Assembly (NCBI GenBank): GCA_965641885.1
Contig: OZ282574.1
Span: forward strand, 1,116,001 to 1,180,000
Source of the DNA: Pseudophaeobacter sp965641885
GTDB taxonomy: Bacteria; Pseudomonadota; Alphaproteobacteria; Rhodobacterales; Rhodobacteraceae
DNA: 64,000 nt
Reading direction: 5' to 3'
In this document: in pieces, positions 27,923 to 38,100 of the stretch
How positions within the stretch are numbered: position 1 is the stretch's first letter
Layout: each line of letters starts with the position of its first letter
Position numbers and translations under genes: made by a program
Notes under the pieces: generated by a model
The model's input: only the letters and a program-made list of their open reading frames with translations
What the model was told of the DNA's origin: nothing
Databases searched by the model: none

Positions 27923-27969
27923 ACACTTCTCTGCGCGAAGTGTGACCTTCATTACATGAAAGGTTCATG
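27923..27969. promoter_or_regulatory. Candidate MarR operator (two dyads)
   Basis: A perfect dyad ACACTTC-N7-GAAGTGT (27923-27943) is followed by an imperfect one with core TTCAT-N3-ATGAA (27947-27966), in the 180-base divergent gap and 24-70 bases before the marR start. MarR proteins bind such palindromes. Confidence 0.5.
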
Positions 27970-27992
27970 GGGTGAAGTATAGCAGGGGAATC

Positions 27993-28496
27993 ATGGAGAA
28001 AAGCCCCAGCCAGATGCCAAAACAGACTGCAGCCTCACCTGTTGCCGAAGAAATCACTGCAGAAATCCACGCCCTACGGGGTGTTTTTGCGCTGTATTGG
28101 CGCATTGATGAGGCCTTTGGACAGCTAGAGTTCACCGGCGGGCTTGGGCGGGTCGAATGCTTCCTTCTGATGCAGCTGGATTGCCCTCGCCGGATGGGGG
28201 AGCTTGCACGAATTCTTCTGATGGTGCCATCGACGGTTACATCCGCGGCCGACCGGCTGGAGCAAGAGGGATTGGCGTTGCGGGTGCGCGATGAAAAGGA
28301 CCGGCGCGCCTTTCGGCTGCAACTGACCCAAAAGGGGCGCAGCCTGCGCTTAAAGCTCGAGAAACGGGCAGGTAATGCTTTTCGTGAGATTTGCGGCTTG
28401 AATGCAGAGGAAATTCAGAAATTCGCTGTATTATCCAAGAAGATTCATCAAGAAATTTTAGGCCCTGCAGAGCAGCGGTCTAGCAAGGAGACGTAG
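27993..28496 (+). CDS. MarR-family transcriptional regulator
   Basis: The protein has 167 residues. Its winged helix reads MGELARILLMVPSTVTSAADRLEQEGL and the wing RDEKDRRAFRLQLTQKG, both MarR signatures. The ATG at 27993 is preceded by AGGGGAATC; an in-frame ATG at 27972 would add seven residues. It is first in a plus-strand operon with an efflux adaptor and an RND pump, and is their likely repressor, relieved by a pump substrate. Confidence 0.93.
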   Translation: MEKSPSQMPKQTAASPVAEEITAEIHALRGVFALYWRIDEAFGQLEFTGGLGRVECFLLMQLDCPRRMGELARILLMVPSTVTSAADRLEQEGLALRVRDEKDRRAFRLQLTQKGRSLRLKLEKRAGNAFREICGLNAEEIQKFAVLSKKIHQEILGPAEQRSSKET

Positions 28497-28499
28497 AAG

Positions 28500-29573
28500 A
28501 TGCACCTTATGCAAAAACTCACCACGGCGATGATGCCTGCTGTGACAGGCGCGGCACTTGCGCTGTCGGTTGTGATTTTGCCGGCCGCTGTCTCTGCCGA
28601 AGAGATGCTCAAACCGGTAAAGCTTTTGATTACTCAGTCCGGTACGCGGCTGTTGGAGCGGCAGTTTTTTGGCCAGGTGGCAGCCAAACAGACTGTTGAT
28701 CTGGCCTTTCAGGTTCCCGGCCAGGTGTTGCGCTTTCCGGTCACCGAAGGGGTTATCGTGCCCACCGGGCAGCTGATCGCTGAGCTTGATCTCGAACCCT
28801 TTGAGCTGAATCTGGAACAGGCCAGGCTACAAAAAGAGCAAGCGGACAGAACCGTCGACCGGATGGAGCGTTTGAAGGGGACTGTGAGCACAGTGTCGAT
28901 CGAGGATGCGACGACCCAGGCCGCTCTGGCGCAGGTTGCCCTGCGCAATGCCGAATACGAGCTCAAACACGCAACCCTGAACGCGCCCTTTGATGCACTG
29001 GTCTCCAACCGTGAGGTGGAGAACTTCACCACCGTGGCGGCAGGTGCTCCGATTGTTCGGCTGCACGATATGTCAGAGCTGCATATTGATGTTGATGTGC
29101 CAGAGATCCTATTTCAGCAGGCGGATCGCGGCGAAAATGTCTCTACGACCGCCACATTCCCGGGGAGCGATACTGTATACCCCCTAAAGATCTTTGAATT
29201 CAAAGCGGAGGCCAGCAATATCGGGCAGACCTTTCGGGTCACCTTCCGCATGTCGCCACCCGAAGGCCGTCAGATCTTGCCAGGGGCATCGGCCTCTGTG
29301 CGGGTCGAGGTTGATACCGGCGAAAGAGGCATTCTGGTGCCATCCTCGGCCATTGTGACCTCGCCCGACAGCAAGGCGGGCGTCATGGTGTTCTCGCCCA
29401 AAGGGGGCGATGAAGGGATCGTGACCTGGACCGCGGTCGAGCTGCAGGCGACCCAGCATGGAGATTTTGCCATAACCGCAGGTCTTGAGGGCGGCGAGGA
29501 AGTTGTCTCCACCGGCGGCAATGCCTTGATCGACGGACAAAAAGTCCGCCGGTTTGCCGGCTTTACGAACTGA
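28500..29573 (+). CDS. RND efflux periplasmic adaptor (membrane fusion protein)
   Basis: The protein has 357 residues. An N-terminal signal segment ends near AVSAEE (about residue 35). The adaptor layout follows: a lipoyl half with AAKQTVDLAFQVPGQV, a helical hairpin (about 98-150) and the second lipoyl half ATLNAPFDALVSNREVE, then beta-barrel and C-terminal domains. It links the pump to an outer-membrane channel, which is not encoded here. It starts 3 bases after marR with AAGGAG upstream. Confidence 0.93.
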   Translation: MHLMQKLTTAMMPAVTGAALALSVVILPAAVSAEEMLKPVKLLITQSGTRLLERQFFGQVAAKQTVDLAFQVPGQVLRFPVTEGVIVPTGQLIAELDLEPFELNLEQARLQKEQADRTVDRMERLKGTVSTVSIEDATTQAALAQVALRNAEYELKHATLNAPFDALVSNREVENFTTVAAGAPIVRLHDMSELHIDVDVPEILFQQADRGENVSTTATFPGSDTVYPLKIFEFKAEASNIGQTFRVTFRMSPPEGRQILPGASASVRVEVDTGERGILVPSSAIVTSPDSKAGVMVFSPKGGDEGIVTWTAVELQATQHGDFAITAGLEGGEEVVSTGGNALIDGQKVRRFAGFTN

Positions 29574-29583
29574 GGCTGAGAGC

Positions 29584-32500
29584 ATGGATATCGCACGCGC
29601 GTCAATCAACCGTCCTCTCTATACATGGATCATCATGTTGGCGGCTCTTCTTGGCGGCATCTGGGGGTTTGTAAACCTCGGACGCCTTGAAGATCCCGCC
29701 TTTACCATCAAACAAGCCGTGATTGTCACGGTCTATCCCGGTGCCAGCGCCGAGCAAGTCGCCCGCGAGGTGACGGAGCCGCTGGAATCCGCGATCCAGA
29801 AAATGGGAGAGGTGAAAACCATCACCTCGATCAACCGTCCCGGCAATTCGCTGATCGAAGTGGAGATGCATGACATCTATGATGGCACCGAATTGCCCGC
29901 GATCTGGACGGACCTGCGCGCCAAAATCCAGGATGCGTCGCGCGGGTTGCCAGACGGGGTGTCACAGCCCTTTGTCAACGACAGCTTTGGCGATGTGTTT
30001 GGCCTGTTTTACGCTGTGACCACTGAAGGCTACAGCGATGCTGAAAAGCACGAGCTGGCGACTTTTTTGCGGCGCGAGCTGCTGGCCGTGGACGGGGTGG
30101 CGGACGTAGAGATTACCGGCCTGCCGGATGAGGCGGTATTTGTCGAACCTGACATGGCGATTTCGGTCAATCAGAACATCTCAATCAATGCGATTGCCGG
30201 CTCGATTGCGACCTCGAACACCGTGCGCTCTGGTGGTTTTCTGGACAGCGGCCAAACCGAGACCCGTATCAGTGCGCCGGAAGGCTCTGACACCGTGTCC
30301 GAAATCGCGGGTCTGTCGATTGGCGCGCAGGGCGAGGTGATCAATGTGGTCGATATGGCCGAGGTCTACCGGGGGCGCATAAGCAACCCTGAGTTGATGA
30401 TCCGTTTTAATGGCGTCGAAGCCTTTACGCTGGGCATTGCCGGGCTTGCGACTGAAAACATCGTCGAGGTCGGCGCGCGGGTTGATGCGCGCCTGGCAGA
30501 GCTTGATTTGCAGATCCCCTTTGGCGTTGAGTTGCTGCCGATTTATCAGCAGCATCTGGTGGTGGATAAGGCCTCCAATGATTTTCTGGTCAATCTGGCG
30601 ACCTCGGTGGTCATCGTTGTGGCTGTGCTGGCGCTGTTCATGGGCTGGCGTGCGGCTGTTGTGGTTGGATCCACGCTGCTGCTGACGGTTGTTGGCACCC
30701 TGCTGTTCATGAACCTGTTTTCAATCGAGATGGAACGGATCTCGCTGGGGGCGCTGATCATTGCCATGGGGATGTTGGTGGACAACGCCATTGTTGTGGC
30801 CGAGGGCATGCAGATCTCTATGCACCGTGGCCGGACCTCTCGCGAGGCCGCGCATGAAGCTGCCTCAAAGACCCAGATCCCGCTGTTGGGGGCGACGGTG
30901 ATTGGGATCATGGCCTTTGCCGGGATTGGTCTCAGCCCGGATTCCGCTGGTGAATTCCTCTTTTCACTCTTTGCGGTGATATCAATTTCGCTGCTGCTCA
31001 GCTGGGTTTTGGCCCTCACGGCAACACCTTTATTGGGGCACTACTTTTTCAAGCAGGGCCATGAGGACGCGGCGGATGCCTACGGCGGATTGCTGTTTCG
31101 GGCCTATGGCGGGCTGTTGCGGATCTCGCTGAAACTGCGCTGGTTGGTGGTTGCTGGTCTTATCAGCCTTACGGCCGTCTGTTTTGCAGCCTTTGGTACG
31201 GTCAAACAGCAGTTCTTCCCTGATGCCAACACGCCGCTGTTCTTTGTGCACTACAAATTGCCCCAGGGCACCACAATCGAGACCACCTCTGCCCACCTGG
31301 CAGTGGTCGAGGACTGGCTGGCAGAGCGGGAGGATGTGGTTGAATTCACCACCTTTGTGGGGCAGGGAGCGACCCGCTTCATGCTCACCTATGATGGTCA
31401 GAAACCAAACCCGAGCTACGGTCATATGATCATTCGCACAGCGGATCTTTTGGCTATTCCGCCGCTTCAGGCCGACCTCGAAGCCTTTGGGGAGGCGCAG
31501 TTTCCAGAAGGCGAGTTCCGCACCAAACGTCTGGTGTTTGGCCCCGGTGGCGGCGATCCTATCCAGGTCCGGTTTTCCGGCCCCGACCCGCTGGTGCTGC
31601 GGCGTTTGGGCGAGGAGGCCATGCGGCGTCTCGAGGCGGCATCGCCAAACATCCTTAATACCCGGCAGGACTGGCGGGAGCGCGAGCTGGTGCTGACGCC
31701 GCGCTATGCAACCGAGCGGGCCCAAACCGCAGGGATCGCGCGCGAAGATGTCGCCGATACGTTGATGTTCTCGACGGACGGGATTCAGGCCGGGGTGTTT
31801 CGTGAGCAGGATCGCCTGATCCCCATTGTTATTCGGCGGCCTCAGGACGGCCCGTATAACATCATGGATCAAGTGGTCTATTCCAATACCGCGCAAAAGT
31901 TCCTGCCAATGGAGCAGATGATCGACGGTGTCGGTGTGGATTTGGAAGACACCCTTTTGCATCGCCGTGACCGGGTTCCAACGCTCACTGTAGGCGCCGA
32001 TATTCCGGTTGATCTGACGGCGGCCACTGTGTTCTCCGAGATCCAGGCCACCATCGAGGCGATGGACCTGCCAGCTGGATACAGCATGGAATGGGGCGGC
32101 GATCATGAGAGCTCGGGTGATGCAAATGAAAGCCTCGGCAAGCAGCTGCCGGTGACGGCGCTGATCATGGTGATGATCTCGGTCTTTCTGTTCAACGCCA
32201 TTCGCCAGCCCATCATCATCTGGCTGCTGGTGCCGATGTCGGTCAACGGTGTGGTCATTGGCCTGTTGGGCACCGGGCTGCCCTTTACCTTTACCGCGCT
32301 TCTGGGTCTGCTCAGCCTGTCTGGCATGTTGATCAAGAATGGCATTGTTCTGGTCGAGGAGATTGATCTGGTGCGCGCCGAGGGCAAGCCGTTGCGCGAG
32401 GCCATCGTAGAGGCCTCGGTTTCGCGTCTGCGCCCTGTCATGCTGGCGGCCGTGACCACCATTCTGGGCATGATCCCACTGCTTTGGGATGCCTTCTTTG

Positions 32501-32625
32501 TCTCAATGGCGGTGACCATTATGGGGGGCTTGGCCTTTGCGACCGTCCTCACGCTTGTGGCGGCGCCGGTTTTCTACCTGATCTTTTTTGGCCGGGACGA
32601 AAAACGCAGACTGGCTGCCGCCTGA
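29584..32625 (+). CDS. RND-family efflux permease
   Basis: The protein has 1013 residues and the AcrB-type duplicated plan: a first membrane helix near residue 12-32, a large periplasmic domain, a helix bundle with GALIIAMGMLVDNAIVVAEG (the proton-relay Asp lies in the VDN motif), a second periplasmic domain, and a final bundle with GMLIKNGIVLVEEID. Proton-driven export; substrate unknown. The ATG at 29584 begins 10 bases after the adaptor stop. Terminator follows. Confidence 0.95.
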   Translation: MDIARASINRPLYTWIIMLAALLGGIWGFVNLGRLEDPAFTIKQAVIVTVYPGASAEQVAREVTEPLESAIQKMGEVKTITSINRPGNSLIEVEMHDIYDGTELPAIWTDLRAKIQDASRGLPDGVSQPFVNDSFGDVFGLFYAVTTEGYSDAEKHELATFLRRELLAVDGVADVEITGLPDEAVFVEPDMAISVNQNISINAIAGSIATSNTVRSGGFLDSGQTETRISAPEGSDTVSEIAGLSIGAQGEVINVVDMAEVYRGRISNPELMIRFNGVEAFTLGIAGLATENIVEVGARVDARLAELDLQIPFGVELLPIYQQHLVVDKASNDFLVNLATSVVIVVAVLALFMGWRAAVVVGSTLLLTVVGTLLFMNLFSIEMERISLGALIIAMGMLVDNAIVVAEGMQISMHRGRTSREAAHEAASKTQIPLLGATVIGIMAFAGIGLSPDSAGEFLFSLFAVISISLLLSWVLALTATPLLGHYFFKQGHEDAADAYGGLLFRAYGGLLRISLKLRWLVVAGLISLTAVCFAAFGTVKQQFFPDANTPLFFVHYKLPQGTTIETTSAHLAVVEDWLAEREDVVEFTTFVGQGATRFMLTYDGQKPNPSYGHMIIRTADLLAIPPLQADLEAFGEAQFPEGEFRTKRLVFGPGGGDPIQVRFSGPDPLVLRRLGEEAMRRLEAASPNILNTRQDWRERELVLTPRYATERAQTAGIAREDVADTLMFSTDGIQAGVFREQDRLIPIVIRRPQDGPYNIMDQVVYSNTAQKFLPMEQMIDGVGVDLEDTLLHRRDRVPTLTVGADIPVDLTAATVFSEIQATIEAMDLPAGYSMEWGGDHESSGDANESLGKQLPVTALIMVMISVFLFNAIRQPIIIWLLVPMSVNGVVIGLLGTGLPFTFTALLGLLSLSGMLIKNGIVLVEEIDLVRAEGKPLREAIVEASVSRLRPVMLAAVTTILGMIPLLWDAFFVSMAVTIMGGLAFATVLTLVAAPVFYLIFFGRDEKRRLAAA

Positions 32626-32644
32626 CATCACGGATCATCACAAG

Positions 32645-32675
32645 AAAAAGGCCCTGGCAATCCGGGGCCTTTTTT
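32645..32675 (+). terminator. Terminator of the marR-RND operon
   Basis: A-rich start, stem AAAAGGCCC / GGGCCTTTT, and a run of six T, 20 bases after the RND stop. Confidence 0.85.
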
Positions 32676-32734
32676 GCGTCTGTGCAGGGGCTGCGCTGGC
32701 CTGTTAAATCCGGGCCAGCCAGATCCGGTCAAGA

Positions 32735-32809
32735 TCAGATCAGGGGAATAAAGGGCACACCACAGGCGCTAAGCGTCACGAGAGTCATAAAAAGGATGGT
32801 CAGGCGCAT
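32735..32809 (-). CDS. Tiny lipoprotein (24 residues)
   Basis: An ATG at 32809 opens a 24-codon frame ending TGA at 32735-32737. The product is MRLTILFMTLVTLSAC followed by GVPFIPLI: a short charged start, a hydrophobic stretch and a lipobox LSAC, leaving a mature lipopeptide of only nine residues. AAGGAAAG about 8-15 bases upstream can serve as ribosome site. I recall similar small lipoproteins ending ACGVPF-x-P in other Rhodobacteraceae. It lies between the RND terminator and the carbonic anhydrase gene, on the opposite strand. Confidence 0.7.
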   Translation of the reverse strand: MRLTILFMTLVTLSACGVPFIPLI

Positions 32810-33106
32810 ATTGAGCTTTCCTTTGCTACTGCAGAACCGTTGTTTCAGTTGACACTAAACATCGGTGGCAGGTCAAATATTTCATGACCGCTGAATCTGG
32901 TGCAGTGCGGATGGAACGCGCCTCTTTCCCACCGCCTTTCTTGCCGTCGTTGCCTGCTGTCGCTGCCTGCCGTCGCTGCCTGGCGCCAAAGACACTTAAA
33001 AATTTGCCAAAATTATGCGACAATGCGGAAATCTAAAAGCTTACAGGTATACTGGCCGGTAAATTAAGGACGTCGTAAGATTTAGTAACCGCTGAGGGAA
33101 CTCTCG

Positions 33107-33982
33107 ATGAAAACAACTATGTCTATGATTGCTGTGTCTCTATTTTCATGGGCCGCGTGGAGTGGCGGAGCCTCTGCTGCCTCGAGCGGGCATGAGGCAG
33201 AAGCCGTGCCGAACTCCGTTGTTGAAAAACAGCGTAAGATTCTGTCAGAGAACACTCTTTTTGCGGGTTTTGGTCCCCAGTCTCCGCGCGATATAGACAG
33301 TCGAACCGGGGCAAATCACGTGGCGTTTGAAGCAGCACCTCCGTACACCGAGATGAACCTGTGCAATATTCATTTCCATGAGAATGCCGAGCATCGCGGT
33401 GGCGAGTTCACGACTTATGCCGGCAATGGTGACGGTCATGGCTATGGCAGTGGCTACAAATATTCAGGGGTGCTGACTCCGGCGGAATTGGCGCCGCTGA
33501 ACGAAGAGGTCGGTGTAACAGAACACGGCAGCCTGGTGCCGGGAGACACGATTGAGGTGCACTATGTCCACACCACGGCGCGGGTTGATCCGGGCCCAAC
33601 CCTGGGCTCCTGCCTGAGTGAGGCGATCAAGAACCCACAGCTGCGGGTCGAGGCGCAGGTCTATGTGCTGGTCAATGACGAGACCGCGTTGGATTTCATC
33701 AAACTGACCCGAATTCAGCAGCAAAACGGCCTGACGCAGGCCATCAACATTCCGACCAATACCGGGCGTGCGGTGGAATACTCGGGATCAACCACAGGGC
33801 CGGGATACAATGAAAAGGGATCTCCCTTTCAGGTGAGCTGGGGCGTGCGCCCCAAGGTGGCCAAAGTCAGCATTCAGTCGGTGGCCAAATGGCTCTCTTA
33901 CAACACCTTTGACGAAGATCACGCCCATGGCGTGCGCAATCTGGTGATCAACCCTGATCTGTTGTCGGTGATCGCTCACTAG
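33107..33982 (+). CDS. Secreted delta-class carbonic anhydrase
   Basis: The protein has 291 residues. A signal peptide ends near GASA (residue 24). The block NLCNIHFHENAEHRGGEF (residues 84-101; His89, His91, His96) is a plausible zinc site, followed by GNGDGHGYGSGYKYSG and paired Cys residues. It matches my memory of the delta-class carbonic anhydrases first found in diatoms and also annotated in marine bacteria. It would interconvert CO2 and bicarbonate in the periplasm. Transcribed alone; the promoter region upstream is AT-rich. Confidence 0.8.
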   Translation: MKTTMSMIAVSLFSWAAWSGGASAASSGHEAEAVPNSVVEKQRKILSENTLFAGFGPQSPRDIDSRTGANHVAFEAAPPYTEMNLCNIHFHENAEHRGGEFTTYAGNGDGHGYGSGYKYSGVLTPAELAPLNEEVGVTEHGSLVPGDTIEVHYVHTTARVDPGPTLGSCLSEAIKNPQLRVEAQVYVLVNDETALDFIKLTRIQQQNGLTQAINIPTNTGRAVEYSGSTTGPGYNEKGSPFQVSWGVRPKVAKVSIQSVAKWLSYNTFDEDHAHGVRNLVINPDLLSVIAH

Positions 33983-34241
33983 GGCTGCGGCCCTTTGGCA
34001 ATGCATTTTCTGCGCGACAACCACATGATTGTGCCAGGCCTTTCTTGGCACACCCCTTACCCGTTGCGCCAATTGCATGTTGTAAAAATCCAGAGTAGCC
34101 TCAGGCCCGTGGCCTGGCTCGGGCCTCCCCCCTCCGTTGGGGCAGCATGCGACATGCGGAGCGATGCCAAATCGAGCCAACCCTGTTCGAGCACGCGCAT
34201 AAGGAGGGGCTGCGAAGACCGCTCGCAAGAGGAGGTTCAGG

Positions 34242-34979
34242 ATGAAACTGTCATCCCCCATTTACAAGTTAAAGCGTCAGGCGAAACTGCTGGCCCGAGG
34301 CGGTGATATGCAGCTGCACGAAGCGCTGAACCACATCGCAAAAACAGAAGGCTTCCGGGACTGGGGGCATTTGGCCTCACAGTATACCAAACTGTATGCC
34401 AAACAGATTGCCAAGGAGACGCCTGCCGATGGTATTCTGCAGCAGATCTGCCCGGGTGACATGGTGCTGATCGGTGCCCGCGCCGGCCAGGGGAAAACCC
34501 TGCTGGGGTTGGAGCTTGCGGCTTTGGCGGGCAAGATCGATCGTAGAGGATACTTCTTTAGCCTCGATTACAACGAAACGGATGTTTGTGATCGCCTAAG
34601 GTCGCTTGGCTTTGATCCAGACCTTAGTGACCGTCCTGTGGCAGTCGATACCTCTGACAAGATCTGCGCCACGTATATTATCGACAGCCTCGCGGATACT
34701 GCCAGGGATGCAATTGTCGTTGTCGACTATTTGCAGATCTTGGATCAAAGACGCACTACGCCGCCGCTGGATGAACAGGTCAGGCTGCTCAAGGCCTTTG
34801 CATCCGAGCAGGGGGCGATCATCGTCATGATCTCGCAGATTGACCGCAGCTTTGATCTCTCTGCAAAACCGATGCCCTGCCTTGACGACATCCGCCTGCC
34901 CAATCAGATTGACCTGTCGCTGTTCGACCAACGATGCTTCTTGCATGATGGCGAGGTCCGGATCGAGCGGGCTGCATAG
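34242..34979 (+). CDS. Stand-alone DnaB-like ATPase domain protein
   Basis: The protein has 245 residues. From about residue 66 it is a RecA-type ATPase resembling the C-terminal domain of replicative helicase DnaB: Walker A GARAGQGKT (about 79-87), Walker B VVVDYLQILDQ, and VMISQIDRSFDLS matching DnaB's SQLNRS segment. The DnaB N-terminal domain is absent. In its place the first 65 residues carry LHEALNHIAKTEGFRDWGHL, a short helical motif. Helicase activity cannot be assumed. It is a single gene followed by a strong terminator. Confidence 0.8.
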   Translation: MKLSSPIYKLKRQAKLLARGGDMQLHEALNHIAKTEGFRDWGHLASQYTKLYAKQIAKETPADGILQQICPGDMVLIGARAGQGKTLLGLELAALAGKIDRRGYFFSLDYNETDVCDRLRSLGFDPDLSDRPVAVDTSDKICATYIIDSLADTARDAIVVVDYLQILDQRRTTPPLDEQVRLLKAFASEQGAIIVMISQIDRSFDLSAKPMPCLDDIRLPNQIDLSLFDQRCFLHDGEVRIERAA

Positions 34980-35064
34980 ATCAGACTGGTGTAGCAATCG
35001 GGGTTTTCCCTGCAGGTGGCAGCCCCATGCCTTGCACCCCGATGACAGTCACGATCAGCGCGTA

Positions 35065-35097
35065 ATAAAAGCCCCGGAGGATATCCGGGGCTTTTAT
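35065..35097. terminator. Bidirectional terminator between the ATPase gene and carB
   Basis: ATAAAAGCCCCGGA and ATCCGGGGCTTTTAT form a long GC-rich stem with A/T flanks on both sides, between convergent stops at 34979 and 35119. Confidence 0.88.
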
Positions 35098-35118
35098 CTG
35101 TGAGATCTATAACAGGGA

Positions 35119-38100
35119 TCAGCCCTGCAGGCTCTTCACCTCAACATCGCCTTCGGCCTGGGCTCTGATGGCCAGGGCGGCCGCGTTTGAGGCCGCAGCA
35201 GTGGTGAAATAGGGGATCCTGCCATAGAGGGCGACCGAGCGCATTTCCTTGCTGTCCTCAACCGCCTGCGCGCCCTCGGTGGTGTTCATCAGCAGCTGCA
35301 CATGACCGTCTTTCAGCAGATCCACCACGTGCGGGCGACCTTCATAGACCTTGTTGACCAGCTCACAGGCCACGCCGTGACCATCCAGCCAGCTCTGCGT
35401 TCCGCTGGTGGCCATCAGTGTAAAGCCCTGCTCGATCAGCACATTGGCAGCTTCCAGCATGGGGGCTCCCTTGTCGGCGTCCTTGATCGAGATAAAGGCA
35501 CGGCCTTCGCTTGGCAGCACCATACCAGCACCCATTTGCGCCTTGAGGAAGGCACGGGGGAAATCACGGTCCCAGCCCATGACCTCACCGGTGGAGCGCA
35601 TCTCTGGCCCCAGCAATGTGTCAACGCCGGGGAAGCGGGCAAAGGGCAGCACCGCTTCTTTGACCGAGAACCAGGGCATGTCGGGATCGGCCAGCGTCAT
35701 TGGGTCGGCCATTGGGGTGTTCACGTCATAGCCTGCATCGGGCTTGTAAGGGCCACGGTGCGGGAAGGCGCTGAGTTTCTCGCCTGCCATCACGCGCGCC
35801 GCGATAGAGGCGATGGCGCTGTCGGTGGCCTTGGCGACAAAAGGCACGGTACGGCTGGCGCGTGGGTTTACCTCAATGAGGTAGATGTCGCCGTCTTTCA
35901 GGGCGAACTGGATGTTCATCAGGCCGACCACATTCAGCGCTTTGGCCAGTGCATAGGTTTGCACCTTGATTTCCTCAATGACATCCTTGGAGAGCGAGTA
36001 GGGTGGCAAGCTACAGGCACTGTCGCCCGAATGCACGCCGGCCTCCTCGATGTGCTGCATGATGCCTGCCACATGCACATCAGTGCCGTCGCAGATCGCA
36101 TCCACATCCAGCTCAACCGCGCCAGAGAGGTAGCTGTCGAGCAGAACAGGGCTGTCGCCCGACACCACCACCGCCTCGGCGATGTAGCGGCGCAGCTGAT
36201 CCATGTCGCGCACGATTTCCATCGCGCGCCCGCCCAGAACGTATGAGGGGCGAATGACCAGTGGAAAGCCGATTTCCTCTGCGATCTCCAGCGCTTGTGC
36301 ATCCGTAGAGGCAATACCGTTGTGCGGCTGTTTCAGGCCCAGATTGGTCACCAGCTCCTGAAAGCGCTCGCGGTCTTCGGCAAGGTCAATTGCATCAGGC
36401 GAGGTGCCAAGGATCGGAATGCCTTCCTGCTCCAGCGCATTGGCCAGTTTCAGCGGCGTCTGGCCACCAAACTGTACGATGACACCGTGCAGCGTGCCGT
36501 TTTCCTGCTCTACCCGCAGGATCTCCATCACATGTTCAAATGTGAGGGGTTCAAAATACAACCGGTCCGAGGTGTCATAGTCGGTCGAAACCGTCTCGGG
36601 GTTGCAGTTGACCATGATGGTCTCATAGCCCGCATCCGTCAGCGCATAGCAGGCGTGGCAGCAGCAATAATCGAACTCGATGCCCTGGCCGATCCGGTTA
36701 GGACCACCGCCCAGAATAACCACCTTTTTGCGATCCGAAGGACGTGCCTCGCATTCCACTTCGCCCATCATCGGGGCCTCGTAGGTGGAATACATATAGG
36801 GTGTCTGGGCCTCAAATTCGGCCGCGCAGGTGTCGATACGTTTGAACACGGCCGTGACGCCTTTGGCGATGCGGGCGTCGCGCACGGATTTTTCGCTCGT
36901 CCCGGTCAGATTGGCCAGTCGCGCATCGGTAAAGCCGAGCATCTTGAGGTGGCGCAGGGCCTTTTCGCCTGTGGGCAGGCCGTTTTGGCGCACTTCGGCC
37001 TCGGCCTCAATGATCTCGCGGATGCGATCCAGGAACCAGGGGTCGAATTTGGTGACACCAAAGATTTCGTCGTTGCTCAACCCATGACGCATCGCTTGCG
37101 CAATGGTGCGCAGCCGGTCCGGGGTCTGTTTGCTGATCGCCTTGATCACCGCAGCCTTGTCGGTGGCAATTTCCCAGGTGCCAATGGTGAGGCCGGGGAT
37201 CTCGATTTCGTCAAAGCCCGTGAGACCTGATTCCATTGAGGCCAGTGCTTTTTGCATCGATTCATGGATGGTGCGGCCAATAGACATGGCTTCACCGACG
37301 GATTTCATCGCGGTGGTCAGATAAGGTTCCGCGCCGGGGAATTTCTCAAAGGCGAACTTTGGGATTTTGGTGACGACATAGTCGATGCTGGGCTCAAACG
37401 AGGCCGGTGTCACCTTGGTGATGTCGTTGTCCAGCTCGTCCAGCGTATAGCCGACCGCCAGTTTTGCGGCGATTTTGGCAATTGGGAAGCCTGTCGCCTT
37501 GGAGGCCAGCGCTGACGAGCGCGACACCCGCGGGTTCATCTCGATCACCACCATACGGCCATCTGCCGGGTTCACCGCCCATTGCACGTTGGAGCCACCG
37601 GTCTCAACGCCGATCTCACGCAGCACGTTGATCGAATGCGTCCGCATGATCTGGTATTCTTTGTCTGTCAGCGTCAGGGCAGGGGCCACGGTGATCGAAT
37701 CACCTGTGTGCACGCCCATGGGGTCGATGTTTTCAATGGCGCAGACGATAATGGCGTTATCCGCTTTGTCGCGGACCACTTCCATTTCAAACTCTTTCCA
37801 GCCCAGCAGGCTCTCATCGACCAGGATCTGGTTCACCGGTGACGCGTCCATGCCGGTGCGGCAAAAGTGCTCATAGTCTGCGCGGTTATAGGCCACCCCA
37901 CCGCCGGTGCCGCCCATAGTGAATGCCGGGCGGATGATGGCAGGCAGGCCGATGTCTTCCAGCGATTCCAGTGCGATACGCACGCCCTCATTGAGGTCGG
38001 CCTTGCCGTCTTCCAGCTTTGGCGCGGTGACGATGGTGGCGCGGGGGTTCTCAATACCCAATCGGTCCATGGCGTCACGGAACAGCTTGCGATCCTCGGC

